Assembly: GCA_030765065.1 (NCBI GenBank)
Contig: CM060977.1
Location: 97,977,795-98,041,794 of the forward strand
Direction of reading: 5' to 3'
DNA: 64,000 bases
DNA from: Deroplatys truncata
Lineage: Eukaryota; Arthropoda; Insecta; Mantodea; Mantidae
Made by a program: the position numbers and the translations under genes. The notes under the pieces are model-generated. The model ran no database searches and was not told the origin of the DNA. It saw only the letters and a program-made list of their open reading frames with translations. Shown here in pieces: positions 8,304 through 20,531 of this stretch. The number at the start of each line of letters is the position of its first letter. Position 1 is the first letter of the stretch.

Positions 8304-9256
8304 TGTAATTTGTAATGCCTGAAGAAGCTCGCAAGACTATCAATATCTTTCTCAACAATCACCGAAATCGCTCAAATATTGCCAACATAAGAATAATAAT
8401 TACTTAGATTTTTACGGCCTCACAAAGTAACAAAGGAACAGCGTTCACACATTATTCGATTATCTCCTCTGTGTCATTGACCATGGAGCAATAACACAGT
8501 CAAATATACCATTAAAACAGCTATGCCGTCAACATAACTGCAATGACTACATAAGCATTTATGGTGCTCAAACATTGCTAACATAATAGTGCATAATAAA
8601 TAAGTCGAAGATCATATCATATACTCTCTGTGATCATAATCGGCGTGCGGATAATCATTTTAATTTGCAGTTTCTCATTTTTGTAATCAGCGGTTTCTTT
8701 CTCTAAAGAAAATCTTAAAATCATAAAAGCAAACACTGGATTGACGTAAAAATGACAGCGACCACGGATAAAAACCATCATCATCAAACCAGTCGAAGTA
8801 CTATTTATTCTTATTTTCATTTGTATATTAACTTTGGCCTCCAGTTTATGCTGTCTTTCCTGCGTTTTCTTAGTAGTTTTGTGCATAAAGCCGGGTTTAC
8901 TGACGTTACTTAAACTGCTATTCCTTCCGAAAGAAGATTTTCTCTGTAAATAGCGACGACGTGAAAGTCACTCGGGCATATTCACGAAAAGTCATCATTG
9001 AGAACTTGGTATTTGTGGTTGTTCAGCAGTACTTGTGCATAATGATTTCTCAGAGTCCTGAGAGTTTTAATTCACTCTTTGTTCAAGTATGTTCTGTAAT
9101 AATTTTAAATCCTTCTAAAGAAACGCAAGACTATTGGATAAGTGTAACAACAGTGATGAAATAAAATTCAACAGAACTTTATGTAACCTCTCCTGAATAA
9201 AACTATTATGAATGAATGAATCAGTGAATGACACGGGAACTTAGGGGCCAACTAAC
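8304..9256. other. Non-coding AT-rich stretch
   Basis: No recognisable gene. An 89-codon minus-strand frame (8617-8886) starts with a basic stretch but matches nothing I know. A short GAAT/TGAA microsatellite (9209-9222) may be the tail of an otherwise unseen SINE. Confidence 0.5.
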
Positions 9257-9715
9257 GAGCGAGGTGGCGCCGTGGTAACGTGTGCATTCGGGAGATTCTG
9301 GGCTCTAACCCCGTTGACTGCCCACTCCGACCCTTTCTTGCCCTCCATTTCCTGTACCCAATCGTCTTCCTTGTTATTTGTTTCAGGGTTGCTGGACCAG
9401 GCGACGGTTTTCGGGGAGTTGCGGCTGGGCGGTTGCTGTGCGCTCTATGGAAGTTTCATCCCGACGTCGTCCTGCTCAGCTGAAACCGTCCTCTGAGAGA
9501 TTTCGGGCGGGAGCTCCTTCGCGGCCCTATAGAGTGGACTCGGCGATATTGGAGGCGTTCAATCTAGAAGCATTGCGGACTCTGTCCATGCTTCTGCCCG
9601 TCTTCATTCGACTGGTTGCGCTTCAGATCGCACTCCTCATCCTTCCCTCCCGGGAAGGACATCGACCGACACTGCACAGTGATTTCACGGCCTATCTCAT
9701 AGTTTGATGTCCAAA
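9257..9715 (+). repeat. SINE family A copy 1 (tRNA-headed, ~0.5 kb)
   Basis: Starts with a tRNA-like head (GAGGTGGCGCCGTGGTAACG as box A, then a degenerate box B around CTCTAACCCC). The body shares phrases such as TTGCTGGACCAGGCGACGG and GTTGCGGCTGG with the copies at 30475, 48583 and (minus strand) 63480. It is more GC-rich than its surroundings. The open frames here are artefacts of this composition. Confidence 0.7.
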
Positions 9716-9734
9716 AATTCTGCTGCTCCTGACC

Positions 9735-10290
9735 ATTTTTGTAACAATTTTAATTGAACATTTATCGAAGTTTTTTATATTCTTATAGTAACTTTACGAT
9801 TTTGATTAACATACCACATATAAAGGATATTTACATTAGAAAAAAGGTATCTTGAATTTGCTGGGAATATCCCGAGAAGTCGTCTTCATTTGGAACGAAT
9901 TTTGTGTAAGTTTGTATAATTAGCAAACGTTAAGATGTAGATGAAAATGTGCTACACAAACATTTGAATATCTTTAAAACACATAATTTATTTCAAATAA
10001 ACCTTTTGTGGCAACAGCCATTTCCAAGATATTCGATAATAATAATTCGAATATTTCAATACCTTGTCATTATTTTAGTCCATTCGATATTTACTTGTTT
10101 CTTGCGACTACATGGAAACCGTAAGGAATTTTAAGGCGGCATATAACGCCCAGTTCTTAAACACTTTATATTCTTTTGTATCTATAACGAAATGTGTAAT
10201 GTAGCTATGTCTGCAAAGCCTTCCTAACAAGAGTTTGTGTACACAGGAATAAATAAACAGGGTAGAGAAAGTCACATGAATGTGATGCAT
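9735..10290 (-). repeat. Family X repeat, inverted copy, partial
   Basis: Minus-orientation copy of the recurrent ~0.8-kb repeat. It shares the phrases TTGTTTCTTGCGACTACATGG, CCCAGTTCTTAAACA, ATAACGAAATGTGTAATGTAGC and AGGGTAGAGAAAGTCACATG with the reverse complements of the other copies. No coding content. Confidence 0.75.
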
Positions 10291-10664
10291 TTTTTTATTG
10301 AACGCTATTAATCCCCATCTAAACACATACTGCTCCAATGCTTAGCCCGTCACTACTATTTATTCCCTTGTTATAGAGTGGAAAATAGTGATTTAATAGA
10401 TTCCCAGTCCAATAAGACAAAGTGTTCCCTGGAGCACCGTTCATTGCATATAGTAAATCTCATTAGTGGAAGTGCAACAGATAATGAGGTTACTGCCTAA
10501 GCAATTTACGACAAATTAAAACGTTTGAGAGTTTCAGAAGAGTAATATAATTATAAACTAGTTTAGATCTATGAATTAGAACCTCGCAAAACATGCAATA
10601 GTGATGATCAGGGAGAATGATTCCAGAATTGAAAGGTTTGCTGAAATAAATAGTTAATTAGTTT
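10291..10664. other. Unassigned spacer
   Basis: AT-rich; no gene, hairpin or repeat recognised. Confidence 0.5.
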
Positions 10665-11500
10665 ACAAAATCTGATGTGCTACATTGACATAACATTCCC
10701 TGTATCATTTACTATTTGTGATAAAGCCTATCTTAGGAAAGCTTATTTTTCTACTTTATGTTAATCGAGATAAACCTTTGCAGAAATGGCTACATTATAC
10801 TTTCGTTAAGATATAAATGCAAAGCGAATAGCAATAGTCAAATTTTTAAGAGCTGGAAGCTACATGCTGGCCTAAAACTTCCATACTGTTTCAGTGCAAT
10901 CCCAAGAAAAGACTGAAAATCGACGGAACTTTAAAAAATGCCAAATATTTTGAGCAATTTGAAGCATTAATAACGGATTCCTCGGAAATGACTCTTGCGA
11001 AAAAAGTTATTTGAAATAAATTATGTGTTTTAAAGAGATCTGCATTTTTTGTATAGTATATTTTCGTTCATCGCTTAGCGTTCACAAGTTATACAAGATT
11101 ATACAAAACTCGTTTTGAATGAAGATGACCTCAGAAACTAAGAAGCTATGCGCAGAAAATTCAAGATAAATATTTTATTTGTCATTTAAATTATCTTAAT
11201 TATTGTATTTTAATAAAAATCGTTACAGCCATTTTTGAGAAAATCAAAATGTTCGAAATAATTTCATGGAAAGTGTACTTATTTAAAATCTTCGTGTTGT
11301 ATCTTTGGAAAATGTTGAGCTGAACATCAAGTGATCGGGTACTTCGTTTTTACCTTATGCTGTTCACAGACACACACACATTTGCTTGAGCGTTTTTAAA
11401 ACACATATTTGCGTTTAAATTTCCACTTAGAATTTTTTGATGGAATACAACACTTCGTTTCAACTAATATATGTAGGTGGAATAGAAATTAAAATCTGTA
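10665..11500 (+). repeat. Family X repeat, near full-length copy
   Basis: Starts with AAAATCTGATGTGCTACATT and proceeds through GCAGAAATGGCTACATTATAC, GCGAATAGCAATAGTCAAAT, ACGGATTCCTCGGAAATG, AACTAAGAAGCTATGCGCAG and CTGTTCACAGACACACACAC to a poorly preserved 3' end. No coding potential. It serves as one of two reference copies with 49910-50752. Confidence 0.8.
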
Positions 11501-11969
11501 AATTGCTTCAAAATAATCCTGCACATTATAACATGGATTTTGTTTCAACCACAAGCGTAAATGAATATTGGACTGCGTTTTATTTAAATCTCTGAGGAAA
11601 TATATACATAGTAACATTATCCAGTTTTCCCTAGTCAGTCTTACAATCGCTTACTACGAGTCAACACAGGACTTTTCTGTTCTGGTAGCTCAATACGAGT
11701 CTAGCACAAGACTTCTCTTCTCTCTTCTGGTCGCTCACTAAATGTGGAACACAGGACCCCTCTTATAAAGATTCGTCTCTATTGCTTACGTTGAATATGG
11801 CGATCAGCTTCACAACTACTACTTTGTTGCGAGCACCCTCCGCTTGCTTCGAGAAAGTTCCCACTTCGGTATTTGTGCTTACAGAAGCTTCCATCAAGTG
11901 ACCGGGATATATTCAGAAACTTATCATTGATAGCGTTTCTGGAACTTTCGCTGGTTGAGAGTGCCTCTC

Positions 11970-11973
<4 letters not shown>
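11501..11973. other. Unassigned spacer
   Basis: No gene seen. Between 11640 and 11760 an imperfect ~50-base unit with ACTACGAGTC / AATACGAGTC and CACAGGAC / CACAAGAC recurs two to three times. Confidence 0.45.

Positions 11974-12022
<49 letters not shown>
11974..12022. repeat. (CT)n microsatellite
   Basis: Uninterrupted CT dinucleotide tract of about 49 bases. Confidence 0.97.
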
Positions 12023-12025
<3 letters not shown>

Positions 12026-12716
12026 AGTCATATGCCGGCGAGCGCTTAAGGACACGTCCGCTATGTGCGGCGAAGCCCGGCCCACAAGGGCTCCCTCAAT
12101 ATATTAATAATTGTATGAAAGACACGATTTTTATGCATCTTACTTATCTTGGAGAATGGTGTATGGATATTAAAATAATATCTTCTTTTGCGGTAATGAT
12201 GTGTTTTTGCCATTATTTGTGATATTCTTCTTTAAAAGTATTAAAAGATTAATAACACATAAATAAAACAGAAGTCCTTCTTTGAGGAATTCTGAAGTTG
12301 CAAGTAGGATCTTCTGCAAAAAAACTGTTCCAGAAGTTGTGCCTCAGATTATGCCACTGGACTAATTTTACCAAGGATTACAATTTTCAAAGCATGTGAC
12401 AGCATGTGCAGACTGATCCACATTTGTTGCAAAGTCTTTTTCAGCAAAGCAATTTATATTAGAGATGCGATAGCGTTGCCTTCTCACATCTGTTATGGAA
12501 GAGTCGTATCGTGAAAAAGATCGGTTTTAGGAACGAGGTAGAGGAATACCCCCCCCCCCCGAAAATTGATACAGAAAACATGCAAATCAAATGGACCGTC
12601 CTTTAATTTTAGTATTTCAATACTGGGTTTCATACATATATTAATCCAGCCAAAGTGAATACTGATTGAAAATGTTACCAATTAAGAACACCATGTACTT
12701 TCATAAAGGTTGATAT
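12023..12716. other. Unassigned spacer
   Basis: No coding region recognised; includes a C10 homopolymer near 12551. Confidence 0.5.
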
Positions 12717-13160
12717 AAAGGATGGCGCAAATAAAAGTGGCCCGTGTAAGTATAGAGTAAATACAGACAAACGAATTACTGAAACTAACTCACCGTTTAT
12801 CGAGGATGTTGAAAGTGGCCACCTGCAGCATCACTACACAGCTGTGCACGTCTAGCCATATTCAGATACATCCGACGTATAGTTTCGATATCGATAGCGA
12901 CAATTTCACGGCTGATGTTCCCTTTAAATTCCTGTATTGTGTGCGGATCTGTTTCCTAGACATTGCTCTTTAAATATTCCCACAGGAAAAAAATCACACC
13001 TTGTTAGTTACGGGGCACGTGGTGGCCACATTCTTGCTTACAGTGTTTTCTACACAGAATACATCATGGACTCGTTCGTTAATCGAACCTTTTTTCACAT
13101 ATGCTTCCACGATTTGAATTCTTTCTACTGAAATGTTGACAGAAGAATACCAACAATCGA
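12717..13160 (-). pseudogene. DUF4817-type (IS630/Tc1/mariner superfamily) transposase, C-terminal remnant
   Basis: Minus-strand translation between about 13000 and 12790 reads as the end of this transposase type: an NPHTIQEFKGNISREIV-like segment, an AIDIETIRRMYLNMARRAQLCSDA segment, and a closing GGHFQH. The C-terminal GGH(F/I)EH motif recurs in the elements at 56876 and 59566. Frames are broken by stops and shifts, and the catalytic part is not seen. The outer end at 12717 (GGATGGCGCAAATAAAAGTG) looks like a terminal inverted repeat and matches the end at about 33645-33665. Superfamily is inferred from motif similarity. Confidence 0.6.
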
Positions 13161-14235
13161 TTATTTGCATTGCATACAATTATCCATTGTACTGCTGACC
13201 TATTCAATTTTAACAGAAATTTATATTAATACACAACAGAAATATCGCATTTGCATTCAAACGGGAGACGGGCCTCTTATCAGTGCTACCCAGTATAAAT
13301 CCTTACATTGCTTGATTATACCCTTTGAAACAAATACTCAAGGAAAGAAAAAAGGTTTGGAAGAAATCTGCAGTACATAGATTTAGCATGACGTATGTGT
13401 CGGCGACAACCCGTTCTACTTCTCTTAACATACTCAGCATTAGGTAAACAATTTCATTTAAGAAAGTGGAATAAAGGTTTCTACATTCAAATAGAACCTA
13501 ATCGCAACACTTTCATGATTCCTGATTATTAACAATTTAGATTAAGTCCGAACATTAACAAATATAAATAAACTCTAACCATTTAGCTATATTCTAGACA
13601 TTAGATAAGTTTAAAAGCACTCCAAATATTTAACAGTTTACATAAACTCTGAATACTAATAAGAATGAAACAGTACACACTAAACGGATACCAGAATTTA
13701 CAAATTTAAACTGCTCCAATAGAAATATGGACGTTTACCGTCAATGTGGCTAGATAACTAAGGTGAGCCACTCCGGGGTGGGAGCTGCCATTAGCTGCCC
13801 GCCTGTGACGTAAGTGAGAGTGAAGACGAGCGCGCGGAATACAAACACAGCCCAGTGAACACACTAAATTCCTCCCGATTAACTCCCAATTGTTTATTAT
13901 TAGCACTTCTTCCAGTTTTTTTAAAAGGTATACTATTTCAGAGCATTCTACAAACATTGTGGGCTAAACATAAAGCAAAACGAATGGAAACTGCATTACA
14001 TTAGTAATATATTTACGTATAAACAAAACTACTGGAACACATCCAGGACTTCAACGTAAACTGTAGGCGCTACAAGAGATTCAAACATACATTACTTTAG
14101 TACTAAAGTAAAATTTACAACTACTCTAAAGGAATCGCTAAATGGATATGCTAGTGTATTTTTTTTACCGTAAGAAATGAAAACAATAATTCCAGAATGC
14201 ATTATTCTGTTACAGGATGTAAAAATGAAAAAGGC
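13161..14235. other. Unassigned AT-rich stretch
   Basis: No gene recognised. A GC-richer patch at 13745-13860 (TGAGCCACTCCGGGGTGGG onward) is unlike its flanks but has no identifiable feature. Confidence 0.45.
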
Positions 14236-14583
14236 ATACCTGCAACATTCCACTTGTACTTGGACCTTCATTAAGTGCATATCCATGCCAATCGGGAATG
14301 AACTGCTACGGAACTGCATCTGGGAGCAGAATTTTCTTAACCGGCAAACCTAAAAGTTCACTCTTCAAATCCCGTTTATAGTTACTAGGAAGAAAGTGCA
14401 CTGAACATACACGTGAATTATCAGCGTTAAATTTGTCATACGCTTACAGCGAGACACCCACACGCGCTTTAATTGCTCATTTGTTTTTGGAAATGTGTGA
14501 TAATTCACACCAACCGTTTTAAAACCGTAATTACGGTATTGTGCTACAGCACAATACATTCTACTCTTAACGTTCTTACTCAT
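14236..14583 (-). pseudogene. THAP-type zinc-finger coding segment, broken
   Basis: THAP domains are C2CH zinc-coordinating DNA-binding modules found in P-element transposases and host THAP proteins. The minus strand from the ATG at 14583 (MSKNVKSRMYC) reads to GVNYHTFPKTNEQLKRVW, then shifts frame near 14440 and continues with NSRVCSVHFLPSNYKRDLKS and LPVKKILLPDAVP. The HTFP...W block, the VCSVHF C-x2-H pair and the AVP tail are THAP hallmarks. The second Cys of the first pair is Tyr. A TAG follows AVP; the frame continues through GPSTSGMLQ to a GT dinucleotide resembling a 5' splice site near 14236. It is thus an exon-like remnant with a frameshift, a nonsense codon and a lost zinc ligand. 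Whether it comes from a host gene or a P-like element is not decided. Confidence 0.7.
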
Positions 14584-15900
14584 TGCACACCGACTTAAAC
14601 ACTTCACCAAAGCAGAGAAAACTGAATCTATACTCAAGATTCTAGTTTAAATATGTGTTTGCAACCTATTTGTTGAAGTGGGGGGGGTATATGACTGAGT
14701 GATAAGGAACAATGTACTTTCGTACATCTGTTGTTAAGTTGTGAAGTTTCCGCCAACATAGCGAGATAAAGTAGGATAATTGTACGTGACTTTTAAAGCG
14801 AAGAGAAGCTCAGATTAATGTCTGTTGCCTTTTACGCAGTTGAGCGGCATAATTATTTCAAAGGAAATGCTGTTTGCTCTTACAGCCAAAGTTTAACAAC
14901 CTTTTTCCGTTCACTGTGGTTCTGTAAAGGATTATATACCTGGAAAAGCTTGCCATTTTCAGGGAACACTTGGCCCGCATTACATCTGTTTTCATGTTAT
15001 GATTCGGCCTACCTGCCAAACAGTAAGTTCTTTATATTCCTCAGGAATGCGTATTAAACAGTATATTATTGTGAGCAGAAGCTATTTGAAGACCAAGTAT
15101 CCTATAAGCATGATCCGGATTCTGATGACATGCCATCTTTTAATTCTTGCAATAAAGGTATTGCTTAAGCGTACATAAATCCTTATCATGGGTCCCATAT
15201 TAAGAAAGAAAATATATATGTATAATAGGTCATTTTGGTAGTTTCAAGTTTTCTATTTTGGATAATGTTTTTTTCGATATTACATCATTAATTTGTAATT
15301 TCTTTGTCCTTTGCCGCTTTATTTGGTAACTTCCTTGCATAAGTATAGAGTATATAAAGATTATTGGTTGGTCTGGAAACAGTTGCTTGTGGGTGGAGAG
15401 ATGGTTATTGTCAGGGAAACAGGTATAACTACTGTTATGAATTCATGTCCAAAATTAGGGATGAGGAGGTCAGTTTTCCCTTTTTTGCTTAATAAGTGCG
15501 TATTGCTCTTATTTATGTATGACATGGACTGTGAAATCCTCTTCATTTGAAACAAACATTGCATATTCTGAGTTCTCAAAAGAGTTCATGCTACACTTTT
15601 GTAAGACCTGTTCAAAAACACAATAAGTTAGAAAATTAATTGAAAATATATTTGTTCTATGTTCTTTTTTGGGGAATCTGAAAAGCAAAGAAAATAATGT
15701 TCGTACTTGTTTGAAGAATCTGCAAAGGAAAGTAAGAAAATTTTCTTTTCTTTTCATATTCTTTGAACAAGAACATTTTCACTGCTCTTTTACTTATTTT
15801 TTCTTCTTGTATAGGAGTTATATCAATATATAAATTAATTTAAAACTTTCTGTACACTAATTTTAGTAAATCAAATAAATCTCATTTTAGATAATTTTTT
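14584..15900. other. No gene recognised
   Basis: AT-rich. Short open frames on both strands (for example 15311-15550 plus, 15509-15757 minus) overlap each other and show no known motif. Confidence 0.5.
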
Positions 15901-15920
15901 GTAATTACAAAGTAATTTTG

Positions 15921-15963
15921 AAACAAATGTAGTCATTTTAAAACAAATGTAGTCATTTTAAAA
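15921..15963. repeat. Short tandem duplication
   Basis: The unit AAACAAATGTAGTCATTTTA occurs twice head to tail, and a related TTAGTCAT follows. Confidence 0.8.
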
Positions 15964-17913
15964 AAACAATTAGTCATCAAAATCCGCGCCCTGCTTATAA
16001 AACACCGCTCTGACATTTTCTCTCATGTATTTACGTTCATCTCCCCTGTATTTGCTCACAAAATATTGATTTGTTTCGTAAAGCCTCTCCTTCCAGTTTG
16101 GCGTGAAATGTGTCCATGTTTTATACAACATAACTAAAACTAAGATACGAGTAAGTTATTGCACTTTCCTTGCATAAATACTAAATAATATAGGCACCTA
16201 ATTACAATTGGCAAGTTCCTTAGATCTACCTCCTTTTAAAAAGATCAGTGTAATATGTTTCAGTGATCGCCAGTGCAATACACTAATACACCTCCTTTTA
16301 ACAACACCCACTTTCCCGTGGGTGAAAGCATTACATTTGTGTGCTTTTAAGGGTATTGGTTGCGAGCGTATACTAAAGCATACAGGAAAGGTTGTTCTAA
16401 AATGAATATCTCCAAAATATTAAGGCTAGACGCATCCTTGTTCTTACTCGTTCAAGTAGGAAGGATCAAATGGGAACTATGTACAATTAATTATTCATTA
16501 ATTAAAAAATTAAAACAACTTTATACTAGTAATAATTAAGAAACTAGGTTTATATAAGCACATTCTCAGCCTAAATAATGAAGCCAAAATATCCAAATTG
16601 TGAACACATCATTCGAATGTACACTACTCTGTAAATTCGGTTTATTTGAAAATTGGAGGATATTTGCAAGACTTGCTGTGCAGATAACTGTTTTTCAGCA
16701 TGTGTCCATTATCTACTTCAAGTAGTCGAATGTTATGTGAATTTAATTCATTTTGTGGGGTTACTCTCTTCTGCCAAAATAGTTATATTAATAAAATTCT
16801 TTTTAAAAAAATTATTTTAAATATGCATGTCGATTATTCATGCTTTTACCTAGACGCGAAAAAAAAGTCTCGGAAAACATGCACATATATCAAGTTTTCA
16901 GCTATCATGACTTTTAAAACTGCTATGTTTAAGTCATATTACATAATAGCATGATCAACATACAGTTTCTCTCATTAAGCTGCGTTTTTCACAATCCACA
17001 AACAAACAATACAATTTAATTTCGAATCAAAGTTTAAGACCCGATAGCGTATAACGTTGAATTTTATATAGCGTATAACGTATTTTATTTTCGTTGCTAA
17101 AATTGGCCGAATAATGTGTTATTGGTTTTCTTTAACATAATATAATTAAAGTCGAGCAATAGCATAAACTAAGAAAATGGTTTTAAAGCTTGCAACTTAG
17201 AGCTTCTGAACAACTTTAATATAACAAATATCTCCTTTATATCTACATATCTCTCTTTCTTTGAATAACATGTATGCTGTAAGTCATCCCTCAAGACCAA
17301 ATTTCATATATCGACAGCGTTTTAGTGAATATTTCAAGGAGAAATGAAATTGGCGCCAGTTGGGTATTTAGCTGTAAAAAGACAGGTTTGTGTTTATTAT
17401 TTCCAAGACTAAGTCTAATTATAGATGCGATTTTGTTTCAAGTAGTATAGGGTCGAAACAGATCGTATAACGAGAATATTATACGAACTTTCATGCCGAA
17501 AAGTACGGTGCAGAATACTGGCTAGCTAAAACTTCACTCTCGATGACGTCATGCAGCAGGCGGACCGAAAGCAGTACAAGCGAAAACGGTGCGGGAAGAG
17601 ACCCCCCTGGTTTACCGTATTGCTCCGGGTACCATTCTCATATGTTCAATAACCACAGCATGCAACGCAACCCCAAGTAAGGAACAGTTGGGAAATTCTT
17701 GTGTGAAAAATGGAACACAGTGACTACGCCATCTACCCGAGATCCGTATACTTCAACGGTAGCACAAGAAGGTATGTCCTCGAGGTGAAAACATCCTTTC
17801 TGGAGTTGAAGATGTAACCGTTGCATAACAAGGGTGAGATAAGAACACAGTAAAAATACAGCCACATTGCCCATGGATAAAATGTGTACTACTAATGATA
17901 ATATGGCCGATCG
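15964..17913. other. No gene recognised
   Basis: AT-rich with scattered short frames. Two near copies of TAGCGTATAACGT lie at about 17045-17082. The stretch 17500-17640 is GC-richer and lies just before a SINE, but no feature is identified. Confidence 0.5.
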
Positions 17914-17921
17914 GCATAGAG

Positions 17922-18203
17922 TCGTCCTCCGTGGTGTAGTGGTTACCATGCTAGCCTCTAATTCTCCAGGTCGTGGGTTCAAACCCGACGAGGGGCGTAA
18001 AAATTCTTAGCATGGCTTCCTTCGGAAGGGGAGTAAATCCGGTGGTCCCGTGTCGTAGACTTGCGGCACATAAAAGAACCTCAAACCTGATAAAGAGGCC
18101 TCTGAGCAAAATTACGGTCTTTCACGCCCAGTATAGAATGGGACGCTAAGGACCACAGCAGTTAAAGAGCGTCCATAAACAAAACTCAATTTAACTTCAA
18201 CCA
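17922..18203 (+). repeat. SINE family B copy 1 with 8-bp target duplication
   Basis: tRNA-derived head with box A (TGGTGTAGTGGTTA) and box B (GGGTTCAAACCC), then a conserved body (AGCATGGCTTCCTTCGGAAG, AAAGAACCTCAA, TGATAAAGAGGCCTC, CTTTCACGCCCA, AGAGCGTCCATAAA). It is flanked by GCATAGAG at 17914-17921 and 18204-18211. The second copy is at 27865-28156. Confidence 0.88.
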
Positions 18204-18211
18204 GCATAGAG

Positions 18212-18989
18212 GATTCAAAGGCTCTTTGTATGGCTTAGAGCACATTCACAAAATTTTACAAATGTCACTTTAACGCTCCCCATATGACCTATGGGCTTTG
18301 GGAGTTATCTCAAGCGATGATTGACCCATTTTTGAGGTGGAGACACCCAGCGGGTTGAATCCGTTGACTCCGATGGTAGAGTGATTATGAGAATGACGGT
18401 GGAATCAGAGGACCTACAGATTTTAGCATTGACTACGAATCACGATGGGCTTTGGGGATACTTCACATTAGAAGTTAGGGGTGAAGGCTTGGAGAGGGCC
18501 GATTATATTACAATTTTAATTTCAATCATCCCTTGCCTTAAACGAGCCTCATTGTTCACTTCTCTTTTGCAGTGTAGGCTGCAAGCAGACAGATCTCCTG
18601 GAATTGTTGCTGTTGCTGCTATATCCGGTGGACAAAAGGCATGCTTTAGGGGCGAGTAAGCTTTCGAATGAGCTGCAACGAAGAAATGTTGTTTGGAAAA
18701 GACAAGGTGAGTGTTTCTCCTCTTTCCGTTCTTTAAAGGGAGAGATGGGGGTGAGAGACACACAAATAGTTTATCGATTGCAGTTAAACAGTAATCAATC
18801 AGCTTTGGCCAACTCAGTTATTAACAATATCATACTTAAATTATTTTTTTCGTAGTAAGCTTTGGAAAAGCCTAAATAAATCCATTCATAAATTTATGAT
18901 AAATTTCATAGTATTATGAAAATATTATGCTACATGCTGACAAATTGTGTGTTTGAACGAAGTCTGCGTTCCTTGTAGAGCAAGATTTT
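18212..18989. other. No gene recognised
   Basis: Overlapping open frames on both strands at 18381-18855 have no recognisable motif. The stretch 18240-18660 is less AT-rich than its neighbours and could be an older repeat. Confidence 0.4.
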
Positions 18990-19610
18990 GTCTATCAGCG
19001 ACCGGTATGACTCAGGTGGTAACGTTTGTGATCTGCATTTGGGAGGTCCCGGGTTCAACCTGTGTGATTGAGGGTATTTTAACCGTTTTCCTCTGTCGCT
19101 AGGTGATTCTGGGTTCTTGACTAAACGTGCATCTTTTTGCTCAACACTTCCAGGGGATACGGATGAGGTGAAGGAACAGCAGGAGGCTATAGGGCTCAAG
19201 TAAGCCGACCGATAGAGACGCGCAGAGGTCCCTAACGACCCGGTCACACTGGTGGGCTTCTTAGAGAGGCTTCCCTCTGGTGAAACCGGAGAAAACTCAA
19301 CCCATTTGAGGCGGCTCAGAGAAAGCTGCTATCTGACAAGTCCAGGAAGAACTTTCCAACGAGGAAGCATCATTGCTGTATGTCTGACAACGCCCCACAA
19401 TACACAGCACCTAAGCGTGCCTGAAACATTAAAGAGGAAGTTAAATTATGCCAAATAAGGGAAAGGAAATTAGTGGTATAAAATAAACCACCCCAACATT
19501 CGCCTTCCAACCAGGGAATACCACGAAAAACCCATGGCCAGTGTGGACGACACTAAGAATCGAACCCAGCACCTAGAGAATGCGAGCCTCTCACGTATCT
19601 GCGAAGCCAT
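18990..19610. repeat. Two opposed SINE-like heads around a GC-richer core
   Basis: Plus strand at 18995-19060 has a tRNA-like head (ACTCAGGTGGTAACG, later GGTCCCGGGTTCAACC). At 19500-19600 the reverse complement of a similar head appears (AATCGAACCCAGCAC, GAATGCGAGCC, AACCAGGGAATACCACGAAAA). The core includes GAAACATTAAAGAGGAAG. The layout suggests head-to-head SINE copies or one foldback composite. Confidence 0.5.
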
Positions 19611-20531
19611 GTCATTCGATACCATATAGAGTAATGTCTTCTTGTTCGCTTCTAGTTGGGTTATCGCTATTCAGTCGTATGTTTGAGATAAAGGTAGAAG
19701 AAAGAGGAGGTGGAATTCCCAGTAATCCGCACCGGCCGTTGGGTTTCTTACCTTCGTGTAGGTTAAAGTTTTGCAAACCTTAGACGAAGAGCGGCGAAGT
19801 AGAGCAGGGGAAGAAAACTCTTAACACTCTTCCTGACAAATGGCAGGAAAGGGAAACGGCAGAGAAAGAAGAGGAAAAAAGTGCCCTTCTTGTTGCGAAA
19901 TTACATCGCATCGTAACTGCGAGGAAAAAGTATAGCTTCTGGCTTCCACCGCCGGCTCTCTGTGCTGCTGTGAATGGATTGCTGCATCAATTAACTATTT
20001 ATTGGTTTAAAGTTAATTCCTTAATTACGAGGCTAATTAACGTTGTTGGAAGAAGTTTGAGAAGGGGAGAGACATGAAATGAAACACTGGGACGGCACAG
20101 TCCGTCCCTTCCTCTCTCATGCTATCCGCCCAACCCAACTTCTGTACTTGCATATGTTGTCACCACCAAGTGACGAAACGCAATTAAGGTTTTATGCGTA
20201 AAGCTGAGAGAACTAATGGACGTGCTTTCGTGAAGAGCTTTTGAATCGTAGGAATGAAAATATATATTTTAACGCCGAGAAAAGCCTGTTCAAACTCAAC
20301 ACAAAATTCATTCTACATAGACACATTTTCAAAGTTCCGGAGGTATCCTCAAATCGCACAGGTCTAGAATATTGTAGTATTTTTGGCTCAAGAATGGGTT
20401 CGCACAAAAGCATTGCACATAGTTGGCGAAGTGAATAAAAATAGTTATTTGCTTTTACTTGCATTTTTACAAGCAACTACTTGAGTTTAAGCGAACAAAA
20501 GCAGCGAATACTTGCAAGCCAAGCGGATAGA
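19611..20531. other. No gene recognised
   Basis: Mixed-composition sequence with a purine-rich patch (19690-19900, many GGAA/GAGG steps). No coding or RNA feature identified. Confidence 0.45.

Noticed and set aside
17935-18000. tRNA gene in SINE B head
   Set aside because: Followed by a conserved SINE body and flanked by a target duplication; second copy at 27865.
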